From Paraglaciecola marina (lineage in GTDB: Bacteria; Pseudomonadota; Gammaproteobacteria; Enterobacterales; Alteromonadaceae), in the NCBI RefSeq assembly GCF_004360155.1, contig NZ_SAIS01000017.1, positions 1-64,000 of the forward strand: a stretch of DNA of 64,000 nt, read 5' to 3'. Every line of letters begins with the position of its first letter. The first letter of the stretch is position 1. Under the pieces are notes generated by a model, which saw only the letters and a list, made by a program, of their open reading frames with translations, was not told the DNA's origin and searched no databases. Below, in pieces: positions 1 to 11,747 of the stretch. The translations under genes were made by a program, and so were the position numbers.

Positions 1-72
1 CAAACAACTATTGAGAGCGGCTTAAAGAATTTCTACGAATATCTGCTGCTTAAAATGGGGAGATTACACTAA
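1..72 (+). CDS. C-terminal end of an unidentified protein (partial)
   Basis: The window opens inside a reading frame that runs from base 1 to a TAA at 70-72 and encodes about 23 residues ending in YLLLKMGRLH. The composition is protein-like and the next gene starts 25 bases later on the same strand, so this is probably the 3' end of a gene cut by the window edge. The fragment is too short to name a family, and a chance open frame cannot be excluded. Confidence 0.4.
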   Translation, partial: QTTIESGLKNFYEYLLLKMGRLH

Positions 73-97
73 CGCTCAGCAGTAAAGGTTGAATTGT

Positions 98-769
98 ATG
101 AAAATAATGACGATATTATTTGATATTAATGAAACTGTTCTGAACGTAAGTTCATTACATCCAAACTTTACGTCTGCTTTTGATGATGATAATGCTTTAT
201 CGTTATGGTTTTATCAGTTATTACATGCATCTACCGTATGTGTTGCCACTAAAGTTAAAACCGATTTTTCTACTTTGGCCAGCACTATGTTAGATGTGGT
301 AGCGGGGCGTTTGGGTGTTTCTTTAACTGCTGAGGTAAAGGCAAATTTACTTTCTGACTTTGGCTGTTTACCGCCATATGAAGATATAAAGCCCGCACTT
401 ACAAATTTAAGACAAAAAGGATTTCGACTGGTAGCTTTTTCGAACTCCTCAAATGAACTTATTGCAACGCAAATCAAAAACTCTGGCTTATCTGATTTTT
501 TTGATGAAATTGTGTCTGTAGAGAGTACAGGTAGTTTTAAGCCAGATTTAAGAGTTTATGAATTCGTGGCTGACAAATTAAGGCAAAAGGTTGAAAACTT
601 GAGGTTAGTAGCTAGTCATGACTGGGACATACATGGAGCGTTAACTGCTGGATTAAACGGAGCATATGTAGACAGAAGTGGTGCGCCATATAATGCTTTA
701 TATCTTAAACCAGATATTTATGAGAAAAATATGATGGGTATAGCAGAAGCCATTATCCAAAAACGCTAG
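98..769 (+). CDS. HAD-superfamily hydrolase, haloacid dehalogenase type II-like
   Basis: Predicted soluble 223-residue hydrolase of the HAD superfamily. Visible motifs are the nucleophile loop FDINET (Asp9, motif I), FSNSS (motif II), a lysine in FKPD (motif III) and HDWDIHGALTAG (motif IV). The DxNET form of motif I and the HDWDxxGA form of motif IV are typical of the L-2-haloacid dehalogenase-like branch, but many members act on other small substrates, so the substrate is unknown. I chose the ATG at 98 because AAAGG lies 9 bases before it. A TTG at 89 is in frame but overlaps that Shine-Dalgarno region. It converges on cysZ. Confidence 0.85.
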   Translation: MKIMTILFDINETVLNVSSLHPNFTSAFDDDNALSLWFYQLLHASTVCVATKVKTDFSTLASTMLDVVAGRLGVSLTAEVKANLLSDFGCLPPYEDIKPALTNLRQKGFRLVAFSNSSNELIATQIKNSGLSDFFDEIVSVESTGSFKPDLRVYEFVADKLRQKVENLRLVASHDWDIHGALTAGLNGAYVDRSGAPYNALYLKPDIYEKNMMGIAEAIIQKR

Positions 770-780
770 TTTAAGATAAG

Positions 781-810
781 GGTGTAGCTATCTGTAATAA
801 TAGTTACACC
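781..810. terminator. hairpin between convergent genes, possible bidirectional terminator
   Basis: GGTGTA-G-CTAT at 781-791 pairs with ATAG-T-TACACC at 800-810, giving an 11-pair stem with one G-U and an 8-base loop. It lies between the convergent HAD gene and cysZ. There is no strong T tract on either side, so terminator function is only inferred from position. Confidence 0.45.
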
Positions 811-828
811 TTACTACTCTCGACATCT

Positions 829-1551
829 TTAAACTTGGTCCTTTAATTCCTCTACCCACAATGCAGTGGCACCGCATACTGCAACTGGCATCACCAAGAA
901 GTTTACTATAGGTATCAAAGAACACACACTTACTGTAATTCCAAAACTAAAGCTTTGTGATTTATTGTCACCTAGTACATGCTTCATTTTTGTAAATGGA
1001 ACTTTGTGATTATCAAATGGGTAGTCACAATATTGTACTGCCATCATCCAAGCGCTAAACAAGAACCACAATATTTGTCCAAAAACCGGCAAAATGAAAA
1101 ACAATAATAAAAAGCCAATTGCTCGTGGTAGGTAATAGCTTAGCTTGGCTAACTCTCGCCCTAACGTACGAGGGATATCCTTAAATACATCTAATAAACC
1201 TGAGTCATCCATTGCTTGCCCTGTTAGATGCTGTTCTACTTTCTCTGCTAATAGGCCATTAAAGGGCGCTGCTATCCAGTTCGCTAAAGTTCCAAAGATT
1301 AAAGAAAACACCAGTAGTATGCTAATAACGGCAATTGGCCAGATAATATAACTTAAGCCTTGCTTTAACCAGCTTAACCAGTCCCAATCGGGGATCAGGT
1401 CAACCATCCAAACAATACTGGCGCTGATTTCGCCAAATAAATAATAAAATGCAACAGAAAATAAAATAAGATTAATTGCTAGGGGGAAAAACACAAATCG
1501 TTTTAAACCTTTGGTTGTAATTAGACTAAATCCCAAGAAAAAATAATGCAT
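829..1551 (-). CDS. cysZ: CysZ-family sulfate transport membrane protein
   Basis: Inner-membrane protein of 240 residues, close to the E. coli CysZ length, in the family that supports sulfate uptake for cysteine synthesis. Hydrophobic segments lie near residues 14-39, 66-95, 143-170 and 203-232. Family features include a GLKRF(V/I)FFPLAINL-type N-terminus, the NGLLAEKVE stretch after the second segment, and YCDYPFDNHKVPF, which resembles the conserved YxDYPxDNH region. It is divergent from smc across a 207-base gap. Some CysZ-like proteins have unproven sulfate activity, so the transport role rests on homology. Confidence 0.85.
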   Translation of the reverse strand: MHYFFLGFSLITTKGLKRFVFFPLAINLILFSVAFYYLFGEISASIVWMVDLIPDWDWLSWLKQGLSYIIWPIAVISILLVFSLIFGTLANWIAAPFNGLLAEKVEQHLTGQAMDDSGLLDVFKDIPRTLGRELAKLSYYLPRAIGFLLLFFILPVFGQILWFLFSAWMMAVQYCDYPFDNHKVPFTKMKHVLGDNKSQSFSFGITVSVCSLIPIVNFLVMPVAVCGATALWVEELKDQV

Positions 1552-1758
1552 AGTAAACTTTAATAACCTTTTGTTTTGTTTGAATTAACTACAATATTAA
1601 CCAGTACAAACGTCAATTTAATTATAGGAAGTATACGGAACTCGCGCAGATGTTCAAAACGTCAATTGTTACACTTGATGACTTTTGGTACATTCACTTA
1701 CTAATCAATAATAATTATAATATTTTTAGGGAAATTACGACTTCGTGTCTTTCACTCT

Positions 1759-4700
1759 ATGCGCCTGAAAAAAATAAAACTGGCCGGATTTAAATCTTTT
1801 GTAGATCCAACCACTATCCCATTTCCTGATGATATGACCGCTGTCGTAGGCCCTAACGGCTGTGGGAAATCCAATGTAATTGATGCTGTACGCTGGGTTT
1901 TAGGGGAAAGTTCGGCCAAAAATCTTCGTGGCGATGCCATGACAGATGTTATTTTTAATGGGTCAACCGCAAGGAAACCCGTATCTCAATGTAGTGTTGA
2001 GTTGGTGTTTGATAATTCTCTTGGACGTATACAAGGTGAATATGCTGGTTACAATGAGTTATCAGTGAAACGTATCGTCACCAAAGAAGCAAAGTCCAGC
2101 TATTTATTAAATAATGCAAAGTGTCGTCGTAGAGATGTAACTGACCTATTTCTAGGGACAGGTTTAGGCCCTCGAAGTTACGCGATTATCGAGCAAGGCA
2201 TGATTTCTCGATTAATAGAGTCGAAACCTCAAGAATTGAGGGTATTTATAGAAGAAGCTGCTGGCGTTTCAAAATATAAAGAGCGTCGCCGAGAAACAGA
2301 AACCCGTATTCGTCATACTAAAGAAAATCTTGAAAGGCTAGAAGATGTTCGAGGTGAATTAGGACAACAACTTGAAAAACTACAACGTCAAGCGTCTGCA
2401 GCTAAGCGCTACAAAGAATTAAAACAGAGTGAAAGACAATATAAAGTTGAGTTAGCCGCTTTACGTTGGTTAAAACACAGTAAAAAGGTTGAAGTATTAG
2501 AATCGGAGATTGCACAAAAAAATGCTGATATTGAGGCTTATGTTGCTACTCAGCGAAATGAAGAAAAAGACATTACGCTTTATAAAGAACAACAGCATGA
2601 TGTTAAACAACAGTTGTCAGATATGCAGCAACAGTTGTTTAAGGTGAGTACAGACATCACACGTATAGAGCAAATTCAAATTCATACTAAGCAAAGGCAA
2701 CAGCATATTGAGCAGGAGTCACAATCTCTGCGGGATGCTATAACCGACAATAAAATAAGCCAGCAACAGCACCTAGACACTATTAAAGGCTTAGAGCAGC
2801 AGCTTGAGTTAGCGATACCAGAAAAAGAGCTGCTTGATGAGGAGGTTGAACAGGCTCAATTTACGTTACTAGAGTCAGAGGAACAATTCAGTCAAGCACA
2901 GCATCAATGGCGAACTCTGGATCAAGAGTTTAATCAACGTAAACAACAAGCCCAAATTTGTCATGGTAAAATCCAATCGCTAATGTCAATGCAAATGCGT
3001 ACTCAGCAGCGCATTGGAGAGCTAAAAGATGAACTATCAGCTGAGTCTGACCAAGAATTGGATTTAAAGATAGAAGCCCACAAAGAACAAATATTAATCC
3101 AAAAGCAAGCCTTAGAAGAGCTTGCAGAGCTAGCCCACCAAAGGGAACAAGTAGAAAACGAAAAACGTAGTCAGCAGCAGAAAGCCAGTCAGCTGCAACT
3201 AACAATTCAAGGTTCTTTGCAAAGCCTAAATGCCCAAGTAGATGCGTTAACAGTGTTACAACAAACTAGTGACCAGAGAGATAATGGTTTCGAAACATTG
3301 GATCAGCAGCACATAAAATATAAGAAGTGGTGGCAAACTTTAGACATTACACCTGGCTGGGAGCAAGCATTTGAAACTGTTACCCAGCAATGGCAACTGG
3401 CTTTTGAACTCAATGACAATGTAAAACTAGAAACCCTATTAGATTGTGCAGATGGCTCTTGGTTATTTTCGGGAGATTATGTCAGTGACATCGCTTCAAA
3501 GTCTATTGCGTCAAAATTGAATATGACTAAGGTGCCTCTGTGGTTAACTCATATTATGTTTACCGAAAATCTACAGCAAGCCCAAGCATTGTTACCTCAA
3601 TTAAAGTCATATCAAAGTGTGGTAACAAAAGATGGTATTTGGTTGGGCCGAGGCTGGATTGTTTCTGGTAATACAAGTCAAGACTCCGGTTTGCTGGCTC
3701 GTGAAAATCAAATTAAAGAGTTGAGACAACAACAGAGCCAAGTTGCCAAGGAATTGCATCAGGCTGAATCAGTAGCTAAAAGAACTGAACAAGAGTTGCT
3801 AGATTCTATACAAAACTCTAAGAGCGCACAGCTACATTTAGATCAACATAAGCAAGCGTTACAAACAAATCAGAACCAACTGCAATTATTTACTGGACAA
3901 AAACAACAAACCTTAAGTCGACACAGTCGATTAAATGAGGAATTGTTCCGTCAGCAAGAAACCTTCGAAGATGAATGCCAGCAATTGGATGAATTAGCGT
4001 TGCAAGCCGAAGAGTTGGAGCAAGCTGTTGAGGCATTAGAAGAGCAACAGATAACCTCTGAGCAAGGTCGAGAGCAATTTCAGCAAAATATAACGGATAG
4101 TCGCACCCGTTTAGAAAGTGGTAAAACTAAACTGCATCAATTGGCACTTCATTTACAAGGGCTCAAAAATCAATACGATGGGCTTATATCTGGTCAACAA
4201 AGAGAAGACCAATTACTCAATACCATGGAACAAAAGTTAGCTCTTTTACAAGTAGAACTAACTGAAATTTCTATGCCCCTTGAGGAACAGGTTGAAAACC
4301 TACAATTGTATTTAGAACAAAAGGCCACCCTTGAAATCGAACAGAACCACTTGTCAGAAAAGTTGTCAAAAATTGAAGAAAAGTTACTTGAAGCTGAAAA
4401 AGGTCAACAAGGGGTAACTGATAAAATTCAATCCATGTTAACTGAATTACAGAGCGTTAAGTTAGAGTGTGAAGGTTTTCGAGTAAGAGCTAATGCAGTT
4501 CTAGAACAATTAGAAGAAATGCAGCAGCATTTAAAAACAGTGTTAGATGGCTTGAGTGCAAATGCAGAAGAAAACGAATGGCAAAGATTACTCGATAAAA
4601 CAACGGCTTCTGTGAGTCGATTGGGCGCGGTAAACTTAGCTGCTGTTGAAGAATATGAAGTGCAAGCAGAGCGTAAAAAGCATTTAGATGATCAAAATGA

Positions 4701-5235
4701 TGATTTAGTGTCTGCTATGGATATTTTAGAGCAAGCCATTCGTAAAATTGATAAAGAGACCCGTACCCGGTTTAAAGAGACTTTTGATACCGTTAACGAA
4801 GATTTAAAAATGTTGTTTCCTAAGGTATTTGGTGGTGGCTCAGCATATTTAGAGTTAACAGGTGATGATTTGTTGGAAACTGGTGTGAGCATTATGGCTA
4901 GACCACCAGGAAAGAAAAACAGCACAATTCATCTTCTTTCGGGTGGTGAAAAAGCGCTGACCGCTTTATCATTAGTGTTTGCGATATTTAGATTAAATCC
5001 GGCGCCATTTTGTTTGTTGGATGAAGTTGACGCGCCGTTAGATGATGCCAACGTAGGGCGTTTTTGTAAGTTGGTATCTGAAATGTCAAAAAGTGTGCAG
5101 TTTATTTATATTACCCATAATAAAATTGCCATGGAAATGGCCACCCACTTAACAGGGGTCACAATGGCTGAGCCGGGTGTGTCGAGAATGGTCGCTGTTG
5201 ATGTTGAAGAAGCTGTTGCCATTGCAAATGCTTAA
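1759..5235 (+). CDS. smc: chromosome partition protein SMC
   Basis: SMC ATPase of 1158 residues, the expected size, acting in chromosome condensation and segregation with ScpA/ScpB. The N-terminal head carries Walker A GPNGCGKSN at 31-39. Long Gln/Glu-rich coiled coils flank a hinge near 510-650. The C-terminal head has the signature LSGGEKALTA from 1060 and Walker B with FCLLDEVDAPLDD, catalytic Glu about 1089. The ATG at 1759 gives the usual MRLKKIKLAGFKSF start. It heads smc-zipA-ligA, an order known in Pseudomonas and Alteromonadales. Having SMC here suggests the MukBEF system is not the main condensin. Confidence 0.97.
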   Translation: MRLKKIKLAGFKSFVDPTTIPFPDDMTAVVGPNGCGKSNVIDAVRWVLGESSAKNLRGDAMTDVIFNGSTARKPVSQCSVELVFDNSLGRIQGEYAGYNELSVKRIVTKEAKSSYLLNNAKCRRRDVTDLFLGTGLGPRSYAIIEQGMISRLIESKPQELRVFIEEAAGVSKYKERRRETETRIRHTKENLERLEDVRGELGQQLEKLQRQASAAKRYKELKQSERQYKVELAALRWLKHSKKVEVLESEIAQKNADIEAYVATQRNEEKDITLYKEQQHDVKQQLSDMQQQLFKVSTDITRIEQIQIHTKQRQQHIEQESQSLRDAITDNKISQQQHLDTIKGLEQQLELAIPEKELLDEEVEQAQFTLLESEEQFSQAQHQWRTLDQEFNQRKQQAQICHGKIQSLMSMQMRTQQRIGELKDELSAESDQELDLKIEAHKEQILIQKQALEELAELAHQREQVENEKRSQQQKASQLQLTIQGSLQSLNAQVDALTVLQQTSDQRDNGFETLDQQHIKYKKWWQTLDITPGWEQAFETVTQQWQLAFELNDNVKLETLLDCADGSWLFSGDYVSDIASKSIASKLNMTKVPLWLTHIMFTENLQQAQALLPQLKSYQSVVTKDGIWLGRGWIVSGNTSQDSGLLARENQIKELRQQQSQVAKELHQAESVAKRTEQELLDSIQNSKSAQLHLDQHKQALQTNQNQLQLFTGQKQQTLSRHSRLNEELFRQQETFEDECQQLDELALQAEELEQAVEALEEQQITSEQGREQFQQNITDSRTRLESGKTKLHQLALHLQGLKNQYDGLISGQQREDQLLNTMEQKLALLQVELTEISMPLEEQVENLQLYLEQKATLEIEQNHLSEKLSKIEEKLLEAEKGQQGVTDKIQSMLTELQSVKLECEGFRVRANAVLEQLEEMQQHLKTVLDGLSANAEENEWQRLLDKTTASVSRLGAVNLAAVEEYEVQAERKKHLDDQNDDLVSAMDILEQAIRKIDKETRTRFKETFDTVNEDLKMLFPKVFGGGSAYLELTGDDLLETGVSIMARPPGKKNSTIHLLSGGEKALTALSLVFAIFRLNPAPFCLLDEVDAPLDDANVGRFCKLVSEMSKSVQFIYITHNKIAMEMATHLTGVTMAEPGVSRMVAVDVEEAVAIANA

Positions 5236-5285
5236 TTAACGTTAGTCTTAAAAATTATAATAAATAGAAAGTACGAGTGAATTAA

Positions 5286-6701
5286 ATGGAAGATGTGTTA
5301 CGTTGGTCGTTATTGGTAGTGGGTAGTTGCGTCATTATTGGTGTTGCTGTTCATGGCATTTGGGTGTCACGTAAGAATAGTGAACAAAAGTTACAAAAAA
5401 CTAGAACCAGACCAGAATTACAAACAGAAGACCAATACCCAGTTAATGATGTGGCTGAAAAAGACGTAGATGTTTCCATAAACTTTGACAATGATTTTAA
5501 TGAGTCTTCTGTTGAGCTTGAAGATGAGATTACTAGTACATCGACTGTAAGTTCTCCTAAATTCGATGATTTAGGACTAAGTAGTGTTCGAGTGGTGTCG
5601 GGTAATACTACAACAGAGCCCGATGAGGCAACTGAAATTAAACATCAAGGTTTCCCAAGTATCGCCAATACTGAAGTTGAAAATCAAAAAGAGTGTAAAG
5701 CAGAAAAGCAACCTAACGAATCTCCAAGTAAAATTTATGCTTCGGTTGTAACACAGCCTAAGCCTGAGTATACAAAACAAAGTCACGTTTCTAAATCTCA
5801 AAATAGTGACCTTTCACAGCAAACTAAACTAGTGTCTTCTAGCACGACTGGAAACCCAAAACCTTCAGTGAGTAGTGGTACAAGCCAAAGTAGTACTAAT
5901 TCGATTTCTGATGGATATCAAGCGCCAGAGCCTCCACCATTTTTACTTAAAAAAGATGCGTCCCACGAGCTTGAAACTACAAAAGACATACAAAAAGCAA
6001 CATCTAGAGCTGATGACAAACCACTACTTAAAGATACTAAATCCGTTAGCTCAGATAAAAGTGTCAGTGAAAAGCCTAGCCTTAGTGAGCAAGCACGTAA
6101 TTTGGTTAAACGTAAAAAGTCTGAAAATACGCGAAAACGTCGTGAGCCCAAAATAGCCGAAGATCAAATGAAAATTGATTTTGACGAAGAAGACACCAAA
6201 GACGTTACGCAGCCACAGGCAATAGAACCAGAGAAAAAATCAGAAACAAAACCAGCTAAGGTAGAGCAGGAGCAAGAAGTATTAGTGCTTAATGTTAAAA
6301 CTCCGGACGGAGATCCAATTTCAGGTGCGGCATTACTGCCTATGTTGCTTACCTTAGGGTTTAAATTTGGGGATCAAGATATCTTTCACCGCCATGTTAA
6401 TTCTAATGGTAAGGGACCTGTGTTATTTAGTTTAGCAAATATGTTCAAACCTGGTGTATTCGATATTGATAATCTTGAAAATTTTACCACGCAAGGTGTG
6501 TCATTATTTATGATTTTACCGATTGAAGGTGAACCTCATCAGGTTTTCAATATGATGCATAATGCAGCTCGTAAAATTTCTGAAGAGTTTTCAGCGCAAA
6601 TTTATGATGCTAAACGCAGTTTATTAACCAAACAAAGCCTGCAACAGTACGTTGAAAAAATTCGTGAATTCGAGCGCCAACGTATGCTAAAAAACGGATA
6701 A
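5286..6701 (+). CDS. zipA: cell division protein ZipA
   Basis: Division protein that anchors FtsZ to the inner membrane. A single N-terminal membrane segment spans about residues 5-27 (LRWSLLVVGSCVIIGVAVHGIW), followed by charged residues. A Ser/Thr/Lys/Glu-rich linker covers roughly 30-330 with no fold visible. The C-terminal FtsZ-binding domain starts near 335 (EVLVLNVKTPDGDPISGAALL) and includes the FHRH and ANMFKPGVFD regions. At 471 residues it is far longer than E. coli ZipA (about 330), and the extra length is nearly all linker. It starts 50 bases after smc and is followed by a hairpin before ligA. Confidence 0.95.
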   Translation: MEDVLRWSLLVVGSCVIIGVAVHGIWVSRKNSEQKLQKTRTRPELQTEDQYPVNDVAEKDVDVSINFDNDFNESSVELEDEITSTSTVSSPKFDDLGLSSVRVVSGNTTTEPDEATEIKHQGFPSIANTEVENQKECKAEKQPNESPSKIYASVVTQPKPEYTKQSHVSKSQNSDLSQQTKLVSSSTTGNPKPSVSSGTSQSSTNSISDGYQAPEPPPFLLKKDASHELETTKDIQKATSRADDKPLLKDTKSVSSDKSVSEKPSLSEQARNLVKRKKSENTRKRREPKIAEDQMKIDFDEEDTKDVTQPQAIEPEKKSETKPAKVEQEQEVLVLNVKTPDGDPISGAALLPMLLTLGFKFGDQDIFHRHVNSNGKGPVLFSLANMFKPGVFDIDNLENFTTQGVSLFMILPIEGEPHQVFNMMHNAARKISEEFSAQIYDAKRSLLTKQSLQQYVEKIREFERQRMLKNG

Positions 6702-6714
6702 TACTCAACTATTC

Positions 6715-6736
6715 TCCCCTCACGTTTGTGAGGGGA
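6715..6736 (+). terminator. strong hairpin between zipA and ligA, possible attenuator
   Basis: CCCCTCAC-GTTT-GTGAGGGG forms a perfect 8-pair stem at 6716-6735, plus a T-A pair at 6715/6736. The sequence after it (AATGCTTAATCTCTTTT) is T-rich but has no immediate T run. It begins 14 bases after the zipA stop, so it may be a partial terminator or an mRNA-stabilising element that lets ligA be expressed differently from smc-zipA. Confidence 0.5.
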
Positions 6737-6744
6737 ATGCTTAA

Positions 6745-8802
<2,058 letters not shown>

Positions 8803-8875
8803 TTTGACCCTGCTCATGGTTGTAGTGATAACGTTAGGATCATAGTAAATGAGTGTAAAACAAGGAAATAGTTAA

Positions 8876-9829
8876 ATGATTGATGATAAAGCTGCTGGTA
8901 CCCGGCAGCTATTTATTGAGCTGATTGAATCTAAAGAATTGGCAATGAAGGATGTACCTGAGGCTATTGCCATAGCCAAGATATCGCCGTCGGCCGGTCA
9001 ATGGCAAAACTTCATCAATACCCTTTTACTTTGGTTTGGAAGCCTCACCTTAGCATTTGGCGTGATATTTTTTGTTGCAGCAAATTGGCAAGAAGTAGGG
9101 CGTATGGTTAAGTTTGCCATAGTGGAAGGCGCTATCTTAATCGCTATGATCTTAAACATGAAATTTCGTCATAAAGAAGTCATCAGACAAGCTACTTTAT
9201 TGATCGTTATCATATTGGTTGGTGCGTTAATGGCACTGTTTGGACAAACTTACCAAACTGGTGCCGATCCATGGCAATTATTTTTAAATTGGGCATTGTT
9301 AACCACACCTTGGGTGTTAATTAGTCGGTTCAGTGTTATCTGGTTAATTTGGTTGGGTCTACTTAACCTTTCGATTAGTCTTTATTATCAAACCTTTGGT
9401 GGTTACTTCAATATTGCCTGGGTAGCCTTTGGGTTCAATACGGCTGCGCTTGTTATTTGGCAAGGCAGTGTGAGTAAATTTAGTTGGTTAAATATGACTT
9501 GGGCTATTAACTTACTAGGTTTTATCTCTGGTGCATTGGCCCTAAATCTCTTTGTTCGTAGCCTTTTTAATGATGAGCCTTCTGGGCTAATAGTATGGGG
9601 GCTATGGGCGGGTTTTACTTTTTATGTATATCGATATCGAATATTAAACCTATTTATGTTGGCAGTATGGTCTGTTGCTATTTTAGTGGCAGCAAATGCC
9701 CTGCTGATACGTATTCTCCCCGGCTTTTTTGAAGCTGGAACGCTTATGTTGTTAACAATAGTGACAATTGGTTTAGGCACCTATTTTACGGTTTGGTTAA
9801 AATCACTGAATAAGGTAAATCACGCATGA
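8876..9829 (+). CDS. DUF2157 family polytopic membrane protein
   Basis: Predicted inner-membrane protein of 317 residues with a soluble N-terminus of about 45 residues and then 8-9 hydrophobic segments. The N-terminal region followed by WFGSLTLAFGVIFFVAANW matches the DUF2157 pattern. Function is unknown. AAGGAAATAG upstream supports the ATG at 8876. It overlaps the next gene by 4 bases (ATGA). Together with DUF4401 and GDYXXLXY proteins it forms a gene trio seen in many Proteobacteria, which suggests a single membrane complex, but no role is established. Confidence 0.8.
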   Translation: MIDDKAAGTRQLFIELIESKELAMKDVPEAIAIAKISPSAGQWQNFINTLLLWFGSLTLAFGVIFFVAANWQEVGRMVKFAIVEGAILIAMILNMKFRHKEVIRQATLLIVIILVGALMALFGQTYQTGADPWQLFLNWALLTTPWVLISRFSVIWLIWLGLLNLSISLYYQTFGGYFNIAWVAFGFNTAALVIWQGSVSKFSWLNMTWAINLLGFISGALALNLFVRSLFNDEPSGLIVWGLWAGFTFYVYRYRILNLFMLAVWSVAILVAANALLIRILPGFFEAGTLMLLTIVTIGLGTYFTVWLKSLNKVNHA

Positions 9830-10875
9830 TTGCAGCCTCTAATTTGCTTAGGTTACTTAAGCAATCTGATTTAATAACTTTAGGTGCTCGTGATGAACCT
9901 ACAGTGTTTGATTCTCCTTGGTATATAAAAGTATTGATGGCATTTTGTGGTTGGTTAGCGGCTATCTTTATACTGGGTTTTTTCGGGCTTAGTATTGCAG
10001 GCTTGTTTGATAACTCCTATGCATTAAGTATTTTAGGCATTGTTATGATTGGATGCAGTTTAGGTGTGCTTTATTCAAAATCATCAGAGTTCTTTGAACA
10101 TCTTTGTCTCGCGTTTAGTTTTGCAGGACAGGCACTTATAGTATTTGCCTTATTTAACCAAGGGGAATCGAAGGATATTACTAATTGGGTAATGTTAAGC
10201 TTAATGTGCTGTTCTTTAGCCATAGTTATGCCGAGCTATATCCATAGCCTAGTTTCAGCTTGCTTAGGGACTCTTTGCTTTTCATATTTAATGTTTTTAG
10301 TGGGGCTACCTTCGTTTTTTAGTGGTGTGTTTTTGTTCCTAGTGGCTAGCATCTGGTTGTATGAATTTACCCTCAGCTACCAGGTTAAAAAATTACAGGC
10401 AATTGGATACGGAATCGTTATTGGGCTGATGCAATTTAAAACGTCAATTTTGTTTAGCCAGGGTGGTCAAACTTGGGCGCAAGAGATGGTGCCTTATGTA
10501 AACCAATGGCTGGACGAAGGGCTAAATACCTTGGTATTAATTTATATTGTCGTACAAATGCTAAGACATAAAGCGTTACTAATAGAACGAGCTAACCGCT
10601 TAATAGGTATAGCCGTGGTTCTGCTATTTTGTATGGGTAGCTTATATGCGAACGGTATTATTGTTGGCCTTACTTTTGTGCTTTTAGGGTTTGCGAATCA
10701 GAATAAAATTCTATTAGTGTTAGGGGGAATTTGTACTTTAATAAATTTGTCTTCTTATTACTATTTTTTAGACATCACCTTATTAAACAAGTCTTTGATT
10801 TTTGTTGGAATGGGCTCTTTGAGCTTGCTACTTATGTACTTAAATAAGCGTTTACCTGTGGGTAAAGCGTTATGA
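9826..10875 (+). CDS. DUF4401 family polytopic membrane protein
   Basis: Predicted inner-membrane protein of 349 residues with about ten hydrophobic segments starting near residue 30 (WYIKVLMAFCGWLAAIFILG). The DUF4401 assignment rests on this N-terminal pattern and on the position between a DUF2157 gene and a GDYXXLXY gene. It overlaps both neighbours by 4 bases, so the three are almost certainly translationally coupled. Function unknown. Confidence 0.75.
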   Translation: MIAASNLLRLLKQSDLITLGARDEPTVFDSPWYIKVLMAFCGWLAAIFILGFFGLSIAGLFDNSYALSILGIVMIGCSLGVLYSKSSEFFEHLCLAFSFAGQALIVFALFNQGESKDITNWVMLSLMCCSLAIVMPSYIHSLVSACLGTLCFSYLMFLVGLPSFFSGVFLFLVASIWLYEFTLSYQVKKLQAIGYGIVIGLMQFKTSILFSQGGQTWAQEMVPYVNQWLDEGLNTLVLIYIVVQMLRHKALLIERANRLIGIAVVLLFCMGSLYANGIIVGLTFVLLGFANQNKILLVLGGICTLINLSSYYYFLDITLLNKSLIFVGMGSLSLLLMYLNKRLPVGKAL

Positions 10876-11414
10876 AACACAACTTGGTAATGTGGCTTAC
10901 TGGGGGTGTTATTTTAATACTTATTAACTTGTCAATTTGGCAAAAAGAAGTACATCTAGATGAGGGTGAAGTGATTTATCTTGAACTCGCTCCCGTTGAC
11001 CCTCGCTCCTTAATGCAAGGAGATTATATGGCACTAAGGTATAAGTTGGGTAATAAGGTGTATGCCGCGTTAACTGGGGCTACTGACACCGAAGATAATC
11101 AAGAGTGGCAAGATTGGAATAACCAACAGTTGTCGGCTACTGATGGCTATCTTATTGCTGAAAAAGACCAAAATAAAGTCATGAAGTTTGTACGTCTAGA
11201 TAACGCTGAAGCAATGACAGCCTCACAGAGAAAGCTGCAATTTAGATTTAGAGATAAGCGAATTAAATTTGCCACCAATGCATTCTTTTTTAGTGAAGGG
11301 GATAGAGCATTATATGAAGACGCTCGATACGGCGTTTATCGCTTGAATACTCAGGGGGAGGTTCTACTTACGGGTATGTTAGATGAGCAGTTTAATGTGT
11401 TAGGTAATCAGTAA
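10872..11414 (+). CDS. GDYXXLXY-motif membrane-anchored protein
   Basis: Protein of 180 residues with one N-terminal membrane segment (about 5-22) and a periplasmic-type domain carrying the family-defining motif GDYMALRY near residue 52. The domain resembles the GDYXXLXY family encoded next to DUF2157/DUF4401 genes. The start overlaps the DUF4401 stop by 4 bases. The likely role is as a partner of the two polytopic proteins; no enzymatic motif is seen. Confidence 0.8.
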   Translation: MKHNLVMWLTGGVILILINLSIWQKEVHLDEGEVIYLELAPVDPRSLMQGDYMALRYKLGNKVYAALTGATDTEDNQEWQDWNNQQLSATDGYLIAEKDQNKVMKFVRLDNAEAMTASQRKLQFRFRDKRIKFATNAFFFSEGDRALYEDARYGVYRLNTQGEVLLTGMLDEQFNVLGNQ

Positions 11415-11449
11415 AATGTCAAAAATCGAACTATAGAAAAGGAAAGTAT

Positions 11450-11638
11450 ATGTTTGGAATAAGTTCAATACTTGTGTTGTTAATTTGGTTAATACCTATC
11501 ATTTTAGTCGCTAAATCAAATCGTACCCAAGGTAATGAAAAGCTAGTCTGGCTATTATTAATTGTATTTGTTTCTTGGTTCGCATGGGTCTTTTATGTGT
11601 TGTTAGCCCCTCTTAAGAAAATTCCAACAAGTGAATAA
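11450..11638 (+). CDS. small two-segment membrane protein, PLDc_N-like
   Basis: Sixty-two residues with two hydrophobic segments (about 3-20 and 30-51) separated by a short polar loop, and a short Lys-rich tail. This is the shape of PLDc_N-type small membrane proteins, which occur alone in many Proteobacteria with no known function. AAAGGAAAG lies just before the ATG. It follows the DUF2157 trio by 35 bases and may belong to the same transcript. Confidence 0.65.
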   Translation: MFGISSILVLLIWLIPIILVAKSNRTQGNEKLVWLLLIVFVSWFAWVFYVLLAPLKKIPTSE

Positions 11639-11747
11639 TATTCATAGTTAGTCGTTAATATTCACCTTTCTAGTCCTTTAAGAATAGCCAAGACTAGTGG
11701 CGTCTTATCAGCGTTTGGTAAGGCATCAGTACCTTAGGAGGCAAAAA

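Noticed and set aside
5875-6156. Overlapping frames on both strands inside zipA
   Set aside because: They come from the low-complexity linker of zipA and have no independent start signals or family features.
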